Notes: generated from the sequence alone by a model not told the origin. A stretch of DNA of 64,000 nt from Lathyrus oleraceus (GCF_024323335.1 NC_066584.1:266778344-266842343); one strand, 5' to 3'; positions 45,577 through 58,792 are shown, counted from the stretch's first letter. Translations and numbers: made by a program.

Positions 45577-48500
45577 TACCTCACTTTGGGGCAATCTAGG
45601 CAAAAATTAGGGATTTGGGAAGTAATTGCATCCTGACAAGACTTTGTTCTACAGCCATCTTCTGTTAAAGAATTTTGCTCAGTCATCGTCAACTGAGGCT
45701 TCAAATACATCGGATTCAGAGTTGGTGAGAAATGGTCATTATGTTCAATGTAGCCCTTTTCCAATATATATCACCAATTTCAAATTTGTAAACATCCATG
45801 GAGTCTTGCCATTTGCAGACTACCATTCTATTAAATAAATTTGAGCATTTATCCGATTCTTTGCACTCTTATTTGTCTCTGTTCAACAAATATTTGCACG
45901 TTTTAATTGATAAATATAATTGTTTTAAATAAATAAAATTTTCATAAATTGTTTTTAAACAATGTGAACATTCACAATGACAAAAAGGATAATTGGGACA
46001 TCTTCAGTGCTCTCCCAAGGATAGTATGATCTCCGAAAGGGTAAGACATTTATTCATATTCCTAGCATACTTGTGTCCTCTTTGTTATCTTTCAGGTTGT
46101 CTCCTCCGCGAGCGCAGAAGAAAGTTAAGCCCCACCAAATCCCCAGAGAATCTGGAAGTTGGTCTCAGTTTGCTAGCTCCCTAGTGAGGTTGTTTTTAGC
46201 ATTTGCGTTATCAATTATATGCTTGTCATCAATTGAGTGGATAGACTTAAAATCCCTTGTAAATTGGTAAATTTGGCATGCTATCTTTTCGAGGAAAGTT
46301 GGTCTTCCCTCATTCAGATTGGATCTCTCCCGTAGAGGAGGAAGGAAATCCCCGACATGAGCGAAATTCTCAACAGGTTTGGTTTGTAGCTTTCCCCCTG
46401 TGGACTTGTCTACTTTAGTCTCCAACAGATTTGCTCCTCGATCTTCCTCAGCAGGGTTGATTCCACTTTTACTCCTCAGTACGGTCGTCAGCAGTGTGTC
46501 CCCAGTGGAGTTGTCTGATCAGAGCCTGTTGGTTATTTTCCTCCTGAGCAGAGCGGGTGTTGAAAATGTTTATTTCCTATCCCCAACGGAGTGGTGTTTC
46601 TTTCCTCCTCGGCAGAGATAGTTTCTCCTGTAGTATGAGGAAATGTGTTGGATGTGGAACTGCTGTTTGGTAATTTTTCCCCACAGAGTTTCATCCTTCC
46701 CTTGGATAACTTCCCCCCAGTAGAGTTGCTTCTACGACAGATTTTATCCGTGTTTAGATTCCTCAGCTGAGGCTTTGCCTGATTACAGTTTGGAGTTAGA
46801 ATTTTTGAGGAAGATATGTTGATATCCTCCTAGTGGAGTGACTGGTTCTCTTTCCCTTGCAGAGGTCGTCTGTTTCCTGGTATCTGTTGCGCCGTCAGGT
46901 TGGGAGTCCTCCTAGTGGGCCTGGTTTTCTCTTTCGATATGTAGTACCGGATGTTTGTCCATTAATTCCTGGACCTGGTTGTGTTAGATATGTCTGTTTG
47001 TCAACATTCATCATACATAAACCACACATATACATGCATAGCTACAACATTCAGATATTCATGTTGCATTCTTTGCCATATATCTTTGTTTGTCGTCTCC
47101 TGCTACTTGGTGATACATATTTCCCCAAGAAGATGTTTGTGTCTGATCTCTCCATATAGAGTCAGCCCCCTAGGCAGAAAGTAGCTATCCTTCCTTCCAT
47201 TCTTTCCCACTGAGCTTTGTCCTCGTGGATAATTATTATTTATGTTTCCTCCCAAATTATGTATTGGGATGGAATTACTCTCCTGAGTTATATCCTCATC
47301 GGGTTGAGTCCTGTTCCGTTGTGTCTCTCTAGTTCGTTCCTAGTTTGACTCCTCTTGTTATTTCCCTTTGCACTTCCCCATAGTTTAGATGAATGATTGC
47401 CCAGTAACTGGTGATTGTCCATCTTTTCCCCGACGGAGTCTCCGTTGTTTTTCTACCCTCATATCGGTAGTTGTAAACCCTATTTTATCCCCTTGAAGAG
47501 TTAACCTTGATTCTGTCCATCCTAACCGATGGCGGTTACTCTTCTGTGGTTTTCCACCCAGTAATTGGTTGATGTAATCTCCTCTTTGACGGTTATCTTT
47601 ATCCAATATTCGGTATCGACATTCCTCCACCTTTCGAGTGTATCTCCCAGTAACTAGGTGATATATCGCTTGGATAATTGCTCTGATAAAGCAATGTATC
47701 CCCGGCGAGTCATCTTTCATTTACCCCTCTTGTTGGTAATGATCGTTTCTCCCCTTTGATTGGTCATCATATTATGCCCAGTAGTCGATATCCTGATGTC
47801 CTTTCTTTTCGGTCGATTTATCCTTTATTAACCCCGTATCCGGTTATGGATAATCTTCCATGAGAGTATGTTATCTACATTCTGACGGTAATAGATAACG
47901 AATCTCGTGCGCTCTTTAGTCGAAGTCCTTTTCTTCCCCAGTCGAGTAAGATTCGTATTTCCTTATGGAATCGAATATCCATCCTGTAATTGAGTTTGCT
48001 TTTTCAGCCCTCCTTTTGGATGATGAGTGTTTTGGAAACATTCCCCAATTCACACTTGGTTGGTTAACTATTATATACCCAGTAACCGATATCCCTGGGG
48101 TTCCTTCCTTTCTGCTCCCTATTATGACTTTTGTCCCCTGTGGAGTCAGATTTTCCTGAGTTGAAATATACCTTTCCGGGTCTTCCTCAAATGTTTTGGA
48201 TGATTGATATCTCTCACCCTTATACCGGTCTTAGATATTCATTCTCCCCGAGCATGTTGCTTTCCTCACCCTTATGCCAGTGTTTTAATCACGTGTCTCT
48301 TTGAGCTTATTACCCAGTAACCGGTAATACCGCATTTTGTTGCTTCCTCAGCTGAGTCCCCTTTGGACATTCCCCATCGGAGCCCCTTGGTGGATCTTCC
48401 CAACCTGAGTAAGGATTTTTATCCGAAGTATCCTTTATGGATAATTTTGCTGTATTGGCATATTCCCGAATACATGCATCTTTGCGTCCGCTCGAGTCTT

Positions 48501-48835
48501 TCCATTGATTTATTTTCATGGAAACCCTATCGTGTCTCTCAGCAAGTTTTAAGTCATGACCTGCTCATGCATTTTTCTCCCCTTTAATCCCCCAGAGTCT
48601 CTGTCCCATTTATGAGTGTATTACTCATATGGATTTTCAGTTTCTTCTGATTTCTTTGCCTTTGTAAACACATATCCCCACGGAGTATTACCTTTTGCAT
48701 ACATACATTTGCATCATGAGGTCTCTTAGGGACCAAAATTCGTCTCTCTGTTATTATTTAAGCCCATTCTACCTCGTCGAGACGAAGATTTTAACCTTCA
48801 TATCTCCGGCTAGAATGACCTTAAATAGGGGCATC
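45577..48835 (+). other. 3' untranslated region of Ogre-A
   Basis: No conserved protein is encoded. The start (GGCAATCTAGGCAAAAATTAGGG, in part) resembles the post-integrase region of element B. From about 46380 the sequence is dominated by loosely repeated CCTCAGCAGAG, CCCAGTGGAGTTG and, from 47400, CCCAGTAACCGGT-like motifs (47401, 47558, 47647, 48080, 48312). This marks the region as an Ogre 3' UTR. The short open frames here are not recognisable proteins. The join to the Athila-like LTR fragment at 45576 is the border of the deletion that removed Ogre-A pol. Confidence 0.78.
48821..48835 (+). other. Polypurine tract of Ogre-A
   Basis: TTAAATAGGGGCATC stands directly before the TGTAAGACCCC start of the 3' LTR. 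Confidence 0.75.
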
Positions 48836-51800
48836 TGTAAGACCCCAATTTTGACCCTAAGATCCCTCATGGTATCATAACATTGCATTTGCATCTTGCC
48901 TCAAGGATCATAGCATCTTGGCTCCTAACCTTTGGGTGGGAACACTTGTGAGTTAGTTTGAGACCACCAAGCATGATTGAATTGTATATTAATGCTTTTC
49001 TTATTTTTTCTTAGTAACCAAAAGCACAAAAATATGTCACTAACATCTTTTGTTTTGTAGCTTGAGCAATCATAAGATCCACAGCTCCTAGGAAACCCTA
49101 TGCTCATTAATATGGCCAGATGAAGATGAAAGCAAGCATGACAATGGTTCAAAAGGCCCTCATCCATCATATCTTCCTCCCAAGTATCTCAATTCATCAT
49201 TTTGATCAAAGCAAACCAAAGGGGTTGAGGATTGTTTCCCAAGGAAACCCTAATTCATCTCTGCATCAACTATGCCTTGCTCATGAAACAACCTCAACCC
49301 ATGATCAAATAAAATCAAGGGAAGTTCATAAATTAATAATTTCATGCATATTTGAGCTTATTTGAGTGTCCTCAATCATCAATTCATCAATATTTGAGAC
49401 TTGGACTTGAGAAGTTGATCAGTCAAATTCATCTGACTATTTTGAAGTCCACTGAGACCTAACTTTTAAGGTGTTTGTCAAATGGAGATTACCCGAAGAG
49501 AAAAAATGTTATTAAGAACCATATGAACAACTTTAATGTTCATTAAAAATTGATTTATAGCATTTAAGGGCATCATCCATTTCCAAACATTATAGGTCAT
49601 TTTGACTGAAACCCTAATTTTAGGTCAACTTCCCAAGGACATAACGCACTCATTTTTTATGATTTTGAGGTGGGATCAAATGCATTGGAAATTTTAAGAT
49701 GTCTGCTTCATTTGTTATGTGGAACAAATTTTCATAATCCTAAAATAAATACAGGTGATAATGCAAAACATTATAGGTCACTTTGGACCAAAGGCATTGA
49801 AATGTGAAAAACTCTAACTTCAAGTGCCCATAACTTTCTCAAAAAAAATCCAAATGATGCAAAATTTAAGTCCAAATTTATTGTATTGAAAAAGTATACA
49901 ACTTTGATGTTGAAGGTTTGGTCATTTGGAGCTTGCATCATTGAAACAGAAGGGCTTGAAGTTGGCCTATTTTGGAAATTTTCACATACACATGTTTTGC
50001 ACCTTGCACTTTATGATCAATTTTCATCAATTTCCCAATTCCAAATGAAGTTTTGTTAAACATAACAATTGATCCTCATATAGAGGGTTTTCCAACCATT
50101 ACTGATAAGGCCATGTTCTATTTTTGGAGAAGGCATTTTCGAAGAGGAGAACATTTTGGTACATTTTTGGAAACTTGATTCAAACTTTATGCATGAGCCA
50201 AATACATCTCATTTGCACGTCCAAAACCTATTTGCTGATGTTAAGCTTGCTATTCCAATTAGATTTGGGCCCTCCATGCGTCTGTACAGGCCCATGCATG
50301 GAGGCCCTTATCATTCATGCACACACTTTGCTCATGCTTGCAGCTACCATTTGCTATAAATAAGTGTGCTAGGCTTCATAATTTGATAACCTGAAGGCGC
50401 CTGTTATGCTGCACAACTCCCTCCATAGTCATACCTAAAGGAATTTTCACTTGCTTTTCAAAATTTCAAATCTGAATTTCAACTACATTGGTTGATTTTC
50501 AGACTCATAATTCCTTGACCTTGCTTCATACTCACCTCTAGATCACACTGCAAGCAATAGCTAAGAGATATCTTGCCTTCCAGATCCACATTCAGAGGTT
50601 GCTACACAAACTTATCTTCTTCGAAACTCATTGTTTATAGCTTGTTTCTTGCATTTACTAGATTGGCTGAAGTCCTCTCATCAGAGGCAATTCATTTATG
50701 CTTTTAATTTTGAAATTCCACTAAGTTCAAGATGAACACCATAATTTTCCACCTCTGATTTCTCTTACCATTGTGATCTAGAGTGAAAATAGATGGCACA
50801 GGGGTGATGTACATCACCCCACCTTTCCATTGTTGTATAGATCACCTCATTTAGTGAAGGTTTTTTCTCTTCAACTCTCGCCGGAACCTCTGGCCTCGCC
50901 GGAGAAGACGGTGGTGTACACCGCCGTCTGTTTGCCAGATCAAACCATGGTCGTTGGATTTAATTTCCAGATCTAATCTGGACCTTCCTTTGTTATGACT
51001 CTTTTAATGTCCACATGCTTCTCATTGACTTAAGTGTTTGGTAGATGCGCGCTTGTGAGTCGTCTGATGCGCCAGCTCAATTAATGAGCTTGGATCCAAC
51101 GCATCACATTTTTTCTCTTTTTTTATTGCTGATTTAATTTTCATTTTATTTTATCATTTGCATTTTATTTTTTCTCATTTTATTTAATTTCATTTCAAAA
51201 AATCATATCTCATTCATTTTAATTCCAAAAAATGTGAGACCAATTGCATTATTTCTCTTTTAATTTCTAGTTTCTAAAAATGATTTTTAATATTTTTTAT
51301 TTTATCATTTGATATTTTTTATGAATTTTCTCTTTTCTGGTTATTTTTAATTCATTTTAAATAGTTTTTGATATTCAAAAAATGCAAAAATATTTTCTCA
51401 ACCTCTTTGAATGATGATGGATCTATGAAAAATATTCTCATCAATTTATCAATTGATTTGAGATTTTAATTCAATTAGGTTATTTTTATGCATTTTTAAT
51501 TGATTAAAAATAGTTTCTGGTTTCTAAAAATGCTGAATTTTTTTTGTCAAACTTTGTTTGACCTTGTTGAACTTAGGATGATCCATTTGGACTTTTCAAA
51601 GTTGATTTGAAATGGATTTGAAATTTGACCTTTAATTGTTTATTTTAATTCAAGTATTATTTTAAGTTTGAAAAATCTCAAAAATATTTTATTTGTTTCT
51701 TGACTTCTAAGTTTCATTTTGCTTCTATTTACTATTGTTTGACCTTGATTTCATCTATCTTTGGTCAATGTATGTTGATTACTTCATTTGAATTTCCATT

Positions 51801-53684
51801 AATGTTCATTCGTATTCATCTCTTTCTTCATCTTTTTCTTTTTTTGATCAATGAGTTAAAGATTGGTGGTTAGCCTTGATGTATGGGAGGTTTAACCTTC
51901 CTTGATTCAAATCTAATTCATCTTGATCAAAGTATCAAGTGAATGGCTTTGCATTAAGGATAGGTTGCTTCCTAATAAAGCATGAAACCTAAATCAATAC
52001 AAAATCATTTCACACTTTCTTTTGGCATGGCAAGTTGTAGGAGCTTGATTCACTCATCAAGATCTCTAACTTGTGGTTGTTGCCTATATTTTTATTGACC
52101 GGCCTCAAATAGGTGTGACTACTACATTACTCCACTTACGATTGCTTAACATAGTGCTAAATTTCCTTATGGCACACTAACACTAACAATTGACCATTAA
52201 CATTTAATTCTTGCACTTTACATTTATGCAATTTAATATTCTTGTCCATATTATTCATTTGCTTTTGCCCTTTGCTCATTTGAGCACATGTTTATGTTGA
52301 TGCAATTTTCCTTTTGCTCACTTGAGCACATAATTGTGTATATACTATTGTGCTTGTGTTTTGTTTTGATTATTGTGAACCAAATGCAAATGGACAAAAT
52401 GACTTAGATTCTAGGACATTCCCTATGCAAAAATAGCGTAAAAAGGCCATAATGTTGAAGATGAATTGGAAGGACCTAATTTCTAAACTCACTCTAGTCC
52501 ATTCTTTGTTTGCATTATAGAACTTTTTGATGTGTGTGTTTTTCTGCTAGGGATTGCTATTTGAGCCAAATTGAAGAATCATAGTCATGAGAATCCAAAG
52601 TGAGAGATACAAAAGCCATTGGAAGATTCCTAAGAGCTTATTTGATTGATTGATTGCTTGAGTATACACTTATTTGCTTGTATATTCCAAAGGATGGGAG
52701 CTACTTGGATCATCAATATGATCTCAAGAAGGGAACTCCATTTGTGGTCTTATTTCTCTTCCTTTATCTCTTGTATGTTTAGGACTTAGCCATTCTTCTT
52801 CTTCCCTCCACTCTAACTCAAGCTAAAACTTTTGTGCAAACATTAACATTTGCTTTCAAACATTAGAAACCTAAGCATTATGCTTTTGATTTTCAAACTT
52901 TCTTTTCATAACACTTATTTTGAATTGAATCTTTAAGTCAAGTTTGACCATATTTTGTAAATACTTTTCATTGGTAAATAGAACTCATTCAAATGTTTTT
53001 TGGTTTCAATGGCCACTACTTATCAAAAAGTTTTCATAACCTTTAGCTATTAGGTTTGAGTTATCCTTGAGATAGATATAATACTCACCTATATCCTTCG
53101 TGATGGACAATGAGTCTTCCATGCTTATTATAGGGTTAACCCCTCATTAGAATGTCGAAGCTATCCTCACATGATGGATTTGTGGTTTTAGGTTAAGTTT
53201 TCTCCCTTGGATAACAAAAGACCTTAAGGCTTTTAGACCAATCAATTCACCAACTTCTTTTGAGATTTTTACCCCGAACTACGAGATTTTGATCCTAATA
53301 TTTTTTAAGATGGTACATAGGCAGTGGGTTTATCCATTCAAACACAAAATTGTAAATAATTTGTACATTCTCCTCTCGTCCCCCTAATCATGTTTGCACA
53401 TATAATTTTTTCACAAAATAACAACCTACCTTACAACAATTGTAAAAAGGGCTCCCTAGGAGTACCTGGGATGTTTTGGGTACTTAAAACCTTCCCATTG
53501 TATAACCAACCCCCTTACCCCGATCTCTGACATTTTTACTAGTTTTTGATTCGATAAAACTTCTCGGTTTTTGTTCGCTTTCTAACCTTTCCTTTGGATA
53601 AATAGAAGTGCGGTGGCGACTCGAATTGTATGATTTACTTTTGATTTAGTTAATAAATCTAAAGGTAACGAATACCCCGCTACA
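48836..53684 (+). repeat. 3' LTR of Ogre-A (4849 bp)
   Basis: It aligns with 18985-23769 throughout, including TATAAATA at 50355-50362 and GGTGGCGACTC about 70 bp before the end. Scattered substitutions and small indels indicate an older insertion than element T. It keeps the 50 bp (49860-49909) that the 5' LTR lost. Its last 860 bp are duplicated at 54563-55423. Confidence 0.93.
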
Positions 53685-54562
53685 AGTGCCATGTCCACAT
53701 TATATTTATACTGCTTGATGAAAGCCTATCCCAAGTCATTGAAAGTGTGAATGCTAGCACTGCCCAATCCCATGTACCAACGGAACGTAGCAGCAGTCAA
53801 ACTATCTTGGAAGTTGTGAATCAGTAGTTGATCATTATCAGTCTAACTAGACATCTTGTAGGTGTACATCACAAGATGACTGAGCGGACAAGAATTCCCC
53901 TTATACTTTTCAAAGTCATGCACTTTGAACTTCACCGGGATCTTGACGTTGGTCACTAAGCACAACTTAGCAACACTCTAGCCAAACAAGTATTTACCTC
54001 TCAGCGTCTTCAATTCCTTGCGCAACTCAAGAAATTGATCTTTCATTTCATTCATCTTCTCATAAACATCCGGAGCCTCAGATGGCTCGGAATGATAGAT
54101 GGTATCCTCTATGCGAGGTAAGGTGTGCACAAGGGGAGGTGGCCCGACATGATCGGGCTGGATGCCGACATGGAAGCAAAAGTAGGCGCAAAGCCTTCGG
54201 GAAAAAAGTTGGGCGGCATTCCCCACGGGAATCTGGAAGGCATATTCGGCGCGAAGTGGGCGGTAGCAGTAGGCATGGTAAAGGTAGTCACCTCTGAAGT
54301 AACTGTCCTCGCAGGAGGAGTCGCAGGTGTTGGAGAATATTGACTTTGGGCAGCAAGAACTGACTCCATCATGGAATTCAGGAGGGCGATTTCGTCCTTC
54401 AACTCTTTGTTCTCTTGCTCTAAGTGCTCCATAATTCTCAAATGACTGGCTCGGGTATTGTACTGGTGAGTCAGCTTGGCTAAAGCACAGAAGAAACACC
54501 AATCAGACATCTGGCAAAAACCTGCTTATGCAAATGATGCATGATATGCAATGCTTGATTTT
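53685..54562 (-). pseudogene. Ogre-M gag N-terminal half, duplicate copy adjoining Ogre-A
   Basis: The minus strand reads KLTHQYNTRASHL-type start, MEHLEQENKELKDEIALL coiled coil, a Pro/Ala-rich stretch and the start of capsid (YEKMNEMKDQFLELRKEL), ending at YNVDMA, where Ogre-A entered. A frameshift lies near 54110-54130, and stops lie near 53978 and 53850. The rest of this gag is at 17747-18984. Confidence 0.88.
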
Positions 54563-55423
54563 TAAAACTTTTGTGCAAACATTAACATTTGCTTTCAAAC
54601 ATTAGAAACCTAAGCATTATGCTTTTGATTTTCAAACTTTATTTTCATAAAACTTATTTTGAATTGAATCTTTAAGTCAAGTTTGACCATATTTTGTAAA
54701 TACTTTTCATTGGTAAATAGAACTCCTTCAAATGTTTTTTGGTTTCAATGGCCACTACTTATCAAAAAAATTTCATAACCTTTAGCTATTAGGTTTGAGT
54801 TATCCTTGAGATAGATATAATACTCACCTATATCCTTCGTGATGGACAATGAGTCTTCCATGCTTATTACAGGGTTAACCCCTCATTAGAATGTTGAATT
54901 TATCCTCACATGATGGATTTGTGGTTTTAGGTTAAGTTTTCTCCCTTGGATAACAAAAGACCTTAAGGCTTTTAGACCAATCAATTCACCAACTTCTTTT
55001 GAGATTTTTACCCCGAACTACGAGGTTTTGATCCTAATCTTTTTTAAGATGGTACATAGGCAGTGGGTTTATCCATTCAAACACAAAATTGTAAATAATT
55101 TGTACATTCTCCTATCGTCCCCCTAATCATGTTTGCACATATAATTTTTTCACAAAATAACAACCTACCTTACAACAATTGTAAAAAGGGCTCCCTAGGA
55201 GTACCTGGGATGTTTTGGGTACTTAAAACCTTCCCATTGCATAACCAACCCCCTTACCCCGATCTCTGACATTTTTATTAGTTTTTGATTCGATAAAACT
55301 TCTCGGTTTTTGTTTGCTTTCTAACCTTTCCTTTGGATAAATAGAAGTGCGGTGGCGACTCGAATTGTATGATTTTCTTTTGATTTAGTTAATAAATCTA
55401 AAGGTAACGAATACCCCGCTACA
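54563..55423 (+). repeat. Duplicated end of the Ogre-A 3' LTR
   Basis: It matches 52824-53684 with scattered differences and ends CCGCTACA before AGCGC. It is not a separate insertion, because it lacks its own left LTR end. Confidence 0.92.
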
Positions 55424-56249
55424 AGCGCCATGTCCACATTATATTTATACTGCTTGATGAAAGCCTCTCCCAAGTTATTGAAAGTGTGAATGCTAGTACT
55501 GTCCAATCCCATGTACCAACGGAACGTAGCAGCAGTCAAACTATCTTGGAAGTAGTGAATCAGTAGTTGGTCATTATCAGTCTATGTAGACATCTTGTAG
55601 GCGTACATCACAAGATGACTGAGCGGACAAGAATTCCCCTTATACTTTTCAAAGTCATGCACTTTGAACTTCACCGGGATCTTGACGTTGGTCACTAAGC
55701 ACAACTCAGCAACACTCTAGCCAAACAAGTCTTTACCTCTCAGCGTCTTCAATTCCTTGCGCAGCTCAAGAAACTGATCTTTCATTTCATCCATCTTCTC
55801 ATAAACATCCGGAGCCTCAGACGGCTCGGAATGATAGATGGTATCCTCTATGCGAGGTAAGGTGTGCACAAGGGGAGGTGGCCCGACATGATCGGGCTGG
55901 ATGCCGACATGGAAGCAAAAGTAGGCGCAAAGCCTTCGGGCAAAAAGTTGGGCGGCATTCCCCACGGGAATCTGGAAGGCATATTCGGCGCGAAGTGGGC
56001 GGTAGCAGTAGGCATGGTAAAGGTAGTCACCTCTGAAGTAACTGTCCTCGCAGGAGGAGTCGCAGGTGTTGGAGAAGATTGACTTTGGGCAGCAAGAACT
56101 GACTCCATCATGGAATTCAGGAGGGCGATTTCTTCCTTCAACTCTTTGTTCTCTTGCTCTAAGTGCTCTATAATTCTCAAATGATTGGCTCGGGTATTGT
56201 ACTGGTGAGTCAGCTTGGCTAAAGCACAGAAGAAACACCAATCAGACAT
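55424..56249 (-). pseudogene. Ogre-M gag N-terminal half, copy adjoining ORF1
   Basis: Same content as 53685-54510, with the frame starting MSDWCFFCALAKLTHQYNTR at 56249. The frameshift in the Pro-rich region is shared, so it predates the duplication. The stop near 55717 (LFG then TAG) is also shared. The copy keeps an intact Trp-Tyr-Met-Gly-Leu-Asp capsid motif near 55500. ORF1 ends 226 bp upstream, at 56475. Confidence 0.88.
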
Positions 56250-56474
56250 CTGGCAAAAACCTGCTTATGCAAATGATGCATGATATGCAATGCTTGATTT
56301 TTTTATTTTTTTTATTTTCAAGGAACTTACTATATAATTTTCAAATATATATATTTAAATGGCAATTGCAACAATTTGGATATGACCAAAAATCTCTTTT
56401 TATTTATATAAATTGGAAGGATTACATTGAGTACAATTTCAGAAACCAAATGAAAAATACAAGAGTAAAGGAGA

Positions 56475-57922
56475 CTAGTCATCCCAAGGATCGCTAACAA
56501 CAATGTCAGAAGATTTGGCTGTAGGCGCGTACTTTCTTCGAATGCGATGAATCTCGGTCTCAAAAGAAGCCTTCATCTGAGTCTTCTCGAGGATAAGCAG
56601 GTCACAATCTTCTTCCAAGCAACGGAAGGCTGAGGCATGCTAGGAGATGAAACCTCCGACTCCCTCTGTCTCTTCGTCACTCGGACTTCAAGTAGCTAAA
56701 TAAGTGCATCTTTGTCCTTAGACTCCAACTGCAACTCTTCATGCTTCTTGCTCAAAGCACGGAAACTCTCTTCCCATATATCCTTATCTTGCTTCATCTT
56801 GGCGAGTGCGTCTTCCAACTCCTCTATATCTTGTATAGGGAGAGTTAATGGCTCAACCACAACCATAGACATAGGTCTTTCACAAGGATAAGGCATCTTC
56901 AACTTCATAGCTCTCTTTTTTACCCAGGGAGTGTAAGCTTCTAATGCTACACAATTGCGCAGACCAAGCTCGAATCTTCCTTTCCTATGCTCATTATGCC
57001 AAACATGCACAATCTTCTGCTTCAAATGTTGGGGATCTTTACCCTCTTGATAGAAAAGACCTTCTAACAAAGTGTTATTAGGCTTGTCTCTCAAGGGGAA
57101 CCCAAATTGACGACGAGCCAAAGCAGGGTTGTAGTTAATTCCTCCTTGTGTACCAATGAGAGGAACATTAGAGAAGTCACCACAACTATCAATAATCTCC
57201 AAACTGCTTAAAGATGGGTTATACCAAACTATATCATCATTAGTGAGAGACATGAGTGTCTGAGACCACCTTAGACATTGTTTGTTCTCCACAAAAGCAG
57301 GTGTCTGACGCAAGTGTGAAATAAACCACTTGTACAGAAGAGGAATACAACAGACAATAGTTCCACAACCCTTAGATTTCCTTAGATGAAAAGAGAAATA
57401 CATATTACTGTCAATGTTAGGGAACAAAATTAATCCATAAATGAGCAACACAAAGATAGATTCAAAAGCATCCACACTATCGACTTGAGCAAAGGCAGTA
57501 ACTTCTTTGATAAGGAACTAAGATGGCAACCCAAATAACCCTCCTTTCTTCACCCAATGAGCCTCTATCTCAGACTTCTTCAAGTGAAGAGCTTCAACAA
57601 TAATACTAGATCGGGGAATCTCCTCCAATCCACTTAAAGTCACTCTACTAGAAATAGGTATCCCTAAAAGATGAGAATACTCCTTCAAGGTAGGCACAAG
57701 CTGAAAATATGGGAAAGTGAAACAACATTAGAGAGGATCATAGAACATCACTAGCACACTCAAGAGTCCTTCAACCACATCAGCAGACAAGATAGACAAA
57801 AGCTTCTCATGACGTTGTTTGATGTCTAAGGGATCTAATACAAAAGATGCTAGCTTCCTTAACTCTTTCAAGTCGGGACATCTGAAACTGTACTTCTTAG
57901 TGTTCCTTCACCCATAATCCAT
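56475..57922 (-). pseudogene. Ogre-M ORF1 (DUF7745-type protein), several stops
   Basis: The frame starts at 57922 (ATG) with a stop at codon 5, and further stops near 57750 and 57520. From 57475 to 56696 it is open for 259 codons: FESIFVLLIYGLILFPN, LLYKWFISHLRQTP, LMSLTNDDIVWYNP, GGINYNPALARRQFGFPL, LLEGLFYQEGKDPQHL. The C-terminal coiled-coil-like part (KMKQDKDIWEESFRALSKK) continues to a stop at 56475-56477 after VVSDPWDD. It is homologous to Ogre-A ORF1 at 24695-26110. The function of Ogre ORF1 is unknown. Confidence 0.87.
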
Positions 57923-58765
57923 GGTCTGAAAATATTTGCAAATGATGCCTTAGTTCCTTGAAATTTTCGTGTGATGAATGTTATGATGCGCATGAATGCA
58001 TGAATGCAACAATCACAAATAAGGGATCACACACAAGGAAAACAAAGGTCAATGGATGAATCAAGTAATTGTCAAGATCAATCATCCATTTTGGTGGATT
58101 ATGGTTTACACCTTATCAACACCCAAGTTCCATTGATATTGACAAGACTTGATTGGATCAACCAAGAATCAGGGGTTTGTTGCGAGTCACGAGCATGGAG
58201 TCTGGGTAAGAACCATTCTAAAGGAGTGAACTAAGGATAAAAAACTGTAGATCATGTTCTAAAAATTTCCCAGAGTCTTAATTCCAACTATCGGATATTA
58301 GAGGTTAAGATGACTAACTCATCGACCCATAATATTCTCAAGAGAAACTCGTATGAGTGTAGTATCGCATTATAACTATTATCAAGTTTACACTTGAACA
58401 GTTTCCGCACTACGTCCTAAATAGGCCAAAAGGGGGTAAATGTTCTACGGTCCTCAGCTTCTCAGACCCAAATTAGAAATTGTAATGCCTAACGACAAAT
58501 ACTTGTGTGACATTTCCAAATCCAAAAGAGTCTCCACTAAGCAGATGGGTCTCAAGCCAACTTGTTAATGACTACTCCACACAAGTCCAACATGACTATA
58601 CCACCCTCATATGTTAATTGCACTCAAGTTCGGGTTAGAACTTATCTCACCACTCAGAGATCACCAAGCACAACAAGCAGATTATATCACACATACATAT
58701 ATACAAACATCACATATATACAAATATATACACACACAAAGTAGGCTAAACCCACTGGAGACTAC
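57923..58765 (-). other. Untranslated leader of Ogre-M
   Basis: It is homologous in reverse to the leaders of Ogre-A and element B (for example GAGATAAGTTCTAACCCGAA on the minus strand near 58650). A TA/CA-rich microsatellite lies at about 58676-58740. No conserved protein is encoded. Confidence 0.75.
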
Positions 58766-58784
58766 TCCCCAGCAGAGTCGCCAC
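58766..58784 (-). other. Primer binding site of Ogre-M, tRNA-Arg type
   Basis: On the minus strand GTGGCGACTCTGCTGGGGA follows the LTR end after eight bases. It is identical in the core to the element B site. Confidence 0.92.
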
Positions 58785-58792
58785 TTAATTTC

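Larger units (their letters stand above)
18985..53684 (+). mobile_element. Ogre-A: plus-strand Ogre with both LTRs, internally deleted and hosting element B
   Basis: The left LTR starts at TGTAAGACCCC (18985) and the right LTR ends at CCGCTACA (53684). The flanks are GGCGC (18980-18984) and AGTGC (53685-53689). Both flanks derive from the same gag codons of Ogre-M (DMAPDI), so this is one insertion event; the two differences are C/T-type transitions. The inside holds primer site, leader, ORF1, gag, a 3' UTR and polypurine tract. Protease, RT and integrase are missing. Element B is nested at the end of ORF1, and an Athila-like LTR fragment follows gag. Without the inserts Ogre-A would be far shorter than a full Ogre. 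Confidence 0.9.
52824..56301. repeat. Tandem duplication of 1739 bp across the Ogre-A/Ogre-M junction
   Basis: Units 52824-54562 and 54563-56301 each hold about 860 bp of Ogre-A LTR end followed by about 870 bp of minus-strand Ogre-M gag start. Corresponding points are always 1739 bp apart (LTR ends 53684 and 55423; gag frames 54510 and 56249). The break joins TTTTT of the gag flank to AAAACTTTT of the LTR. Confidence 0.93.

Noticed and set aside
45626..48835. Host-gene exons in the low-repeat part before the Ogre-A 3' LTR
   Set aside because: Short frames only, no splice-consistent coding pattern, and the motifs match an Ogre 3' UTR followed by a polypurine tract.
54563..55423. Separate solo LTR insertion
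   Set aside because: It is only the last 860 bp of the Ogre-A LTR with the same flank, repeated at an exact 1739-bp offset, so it is a tandem duplication.
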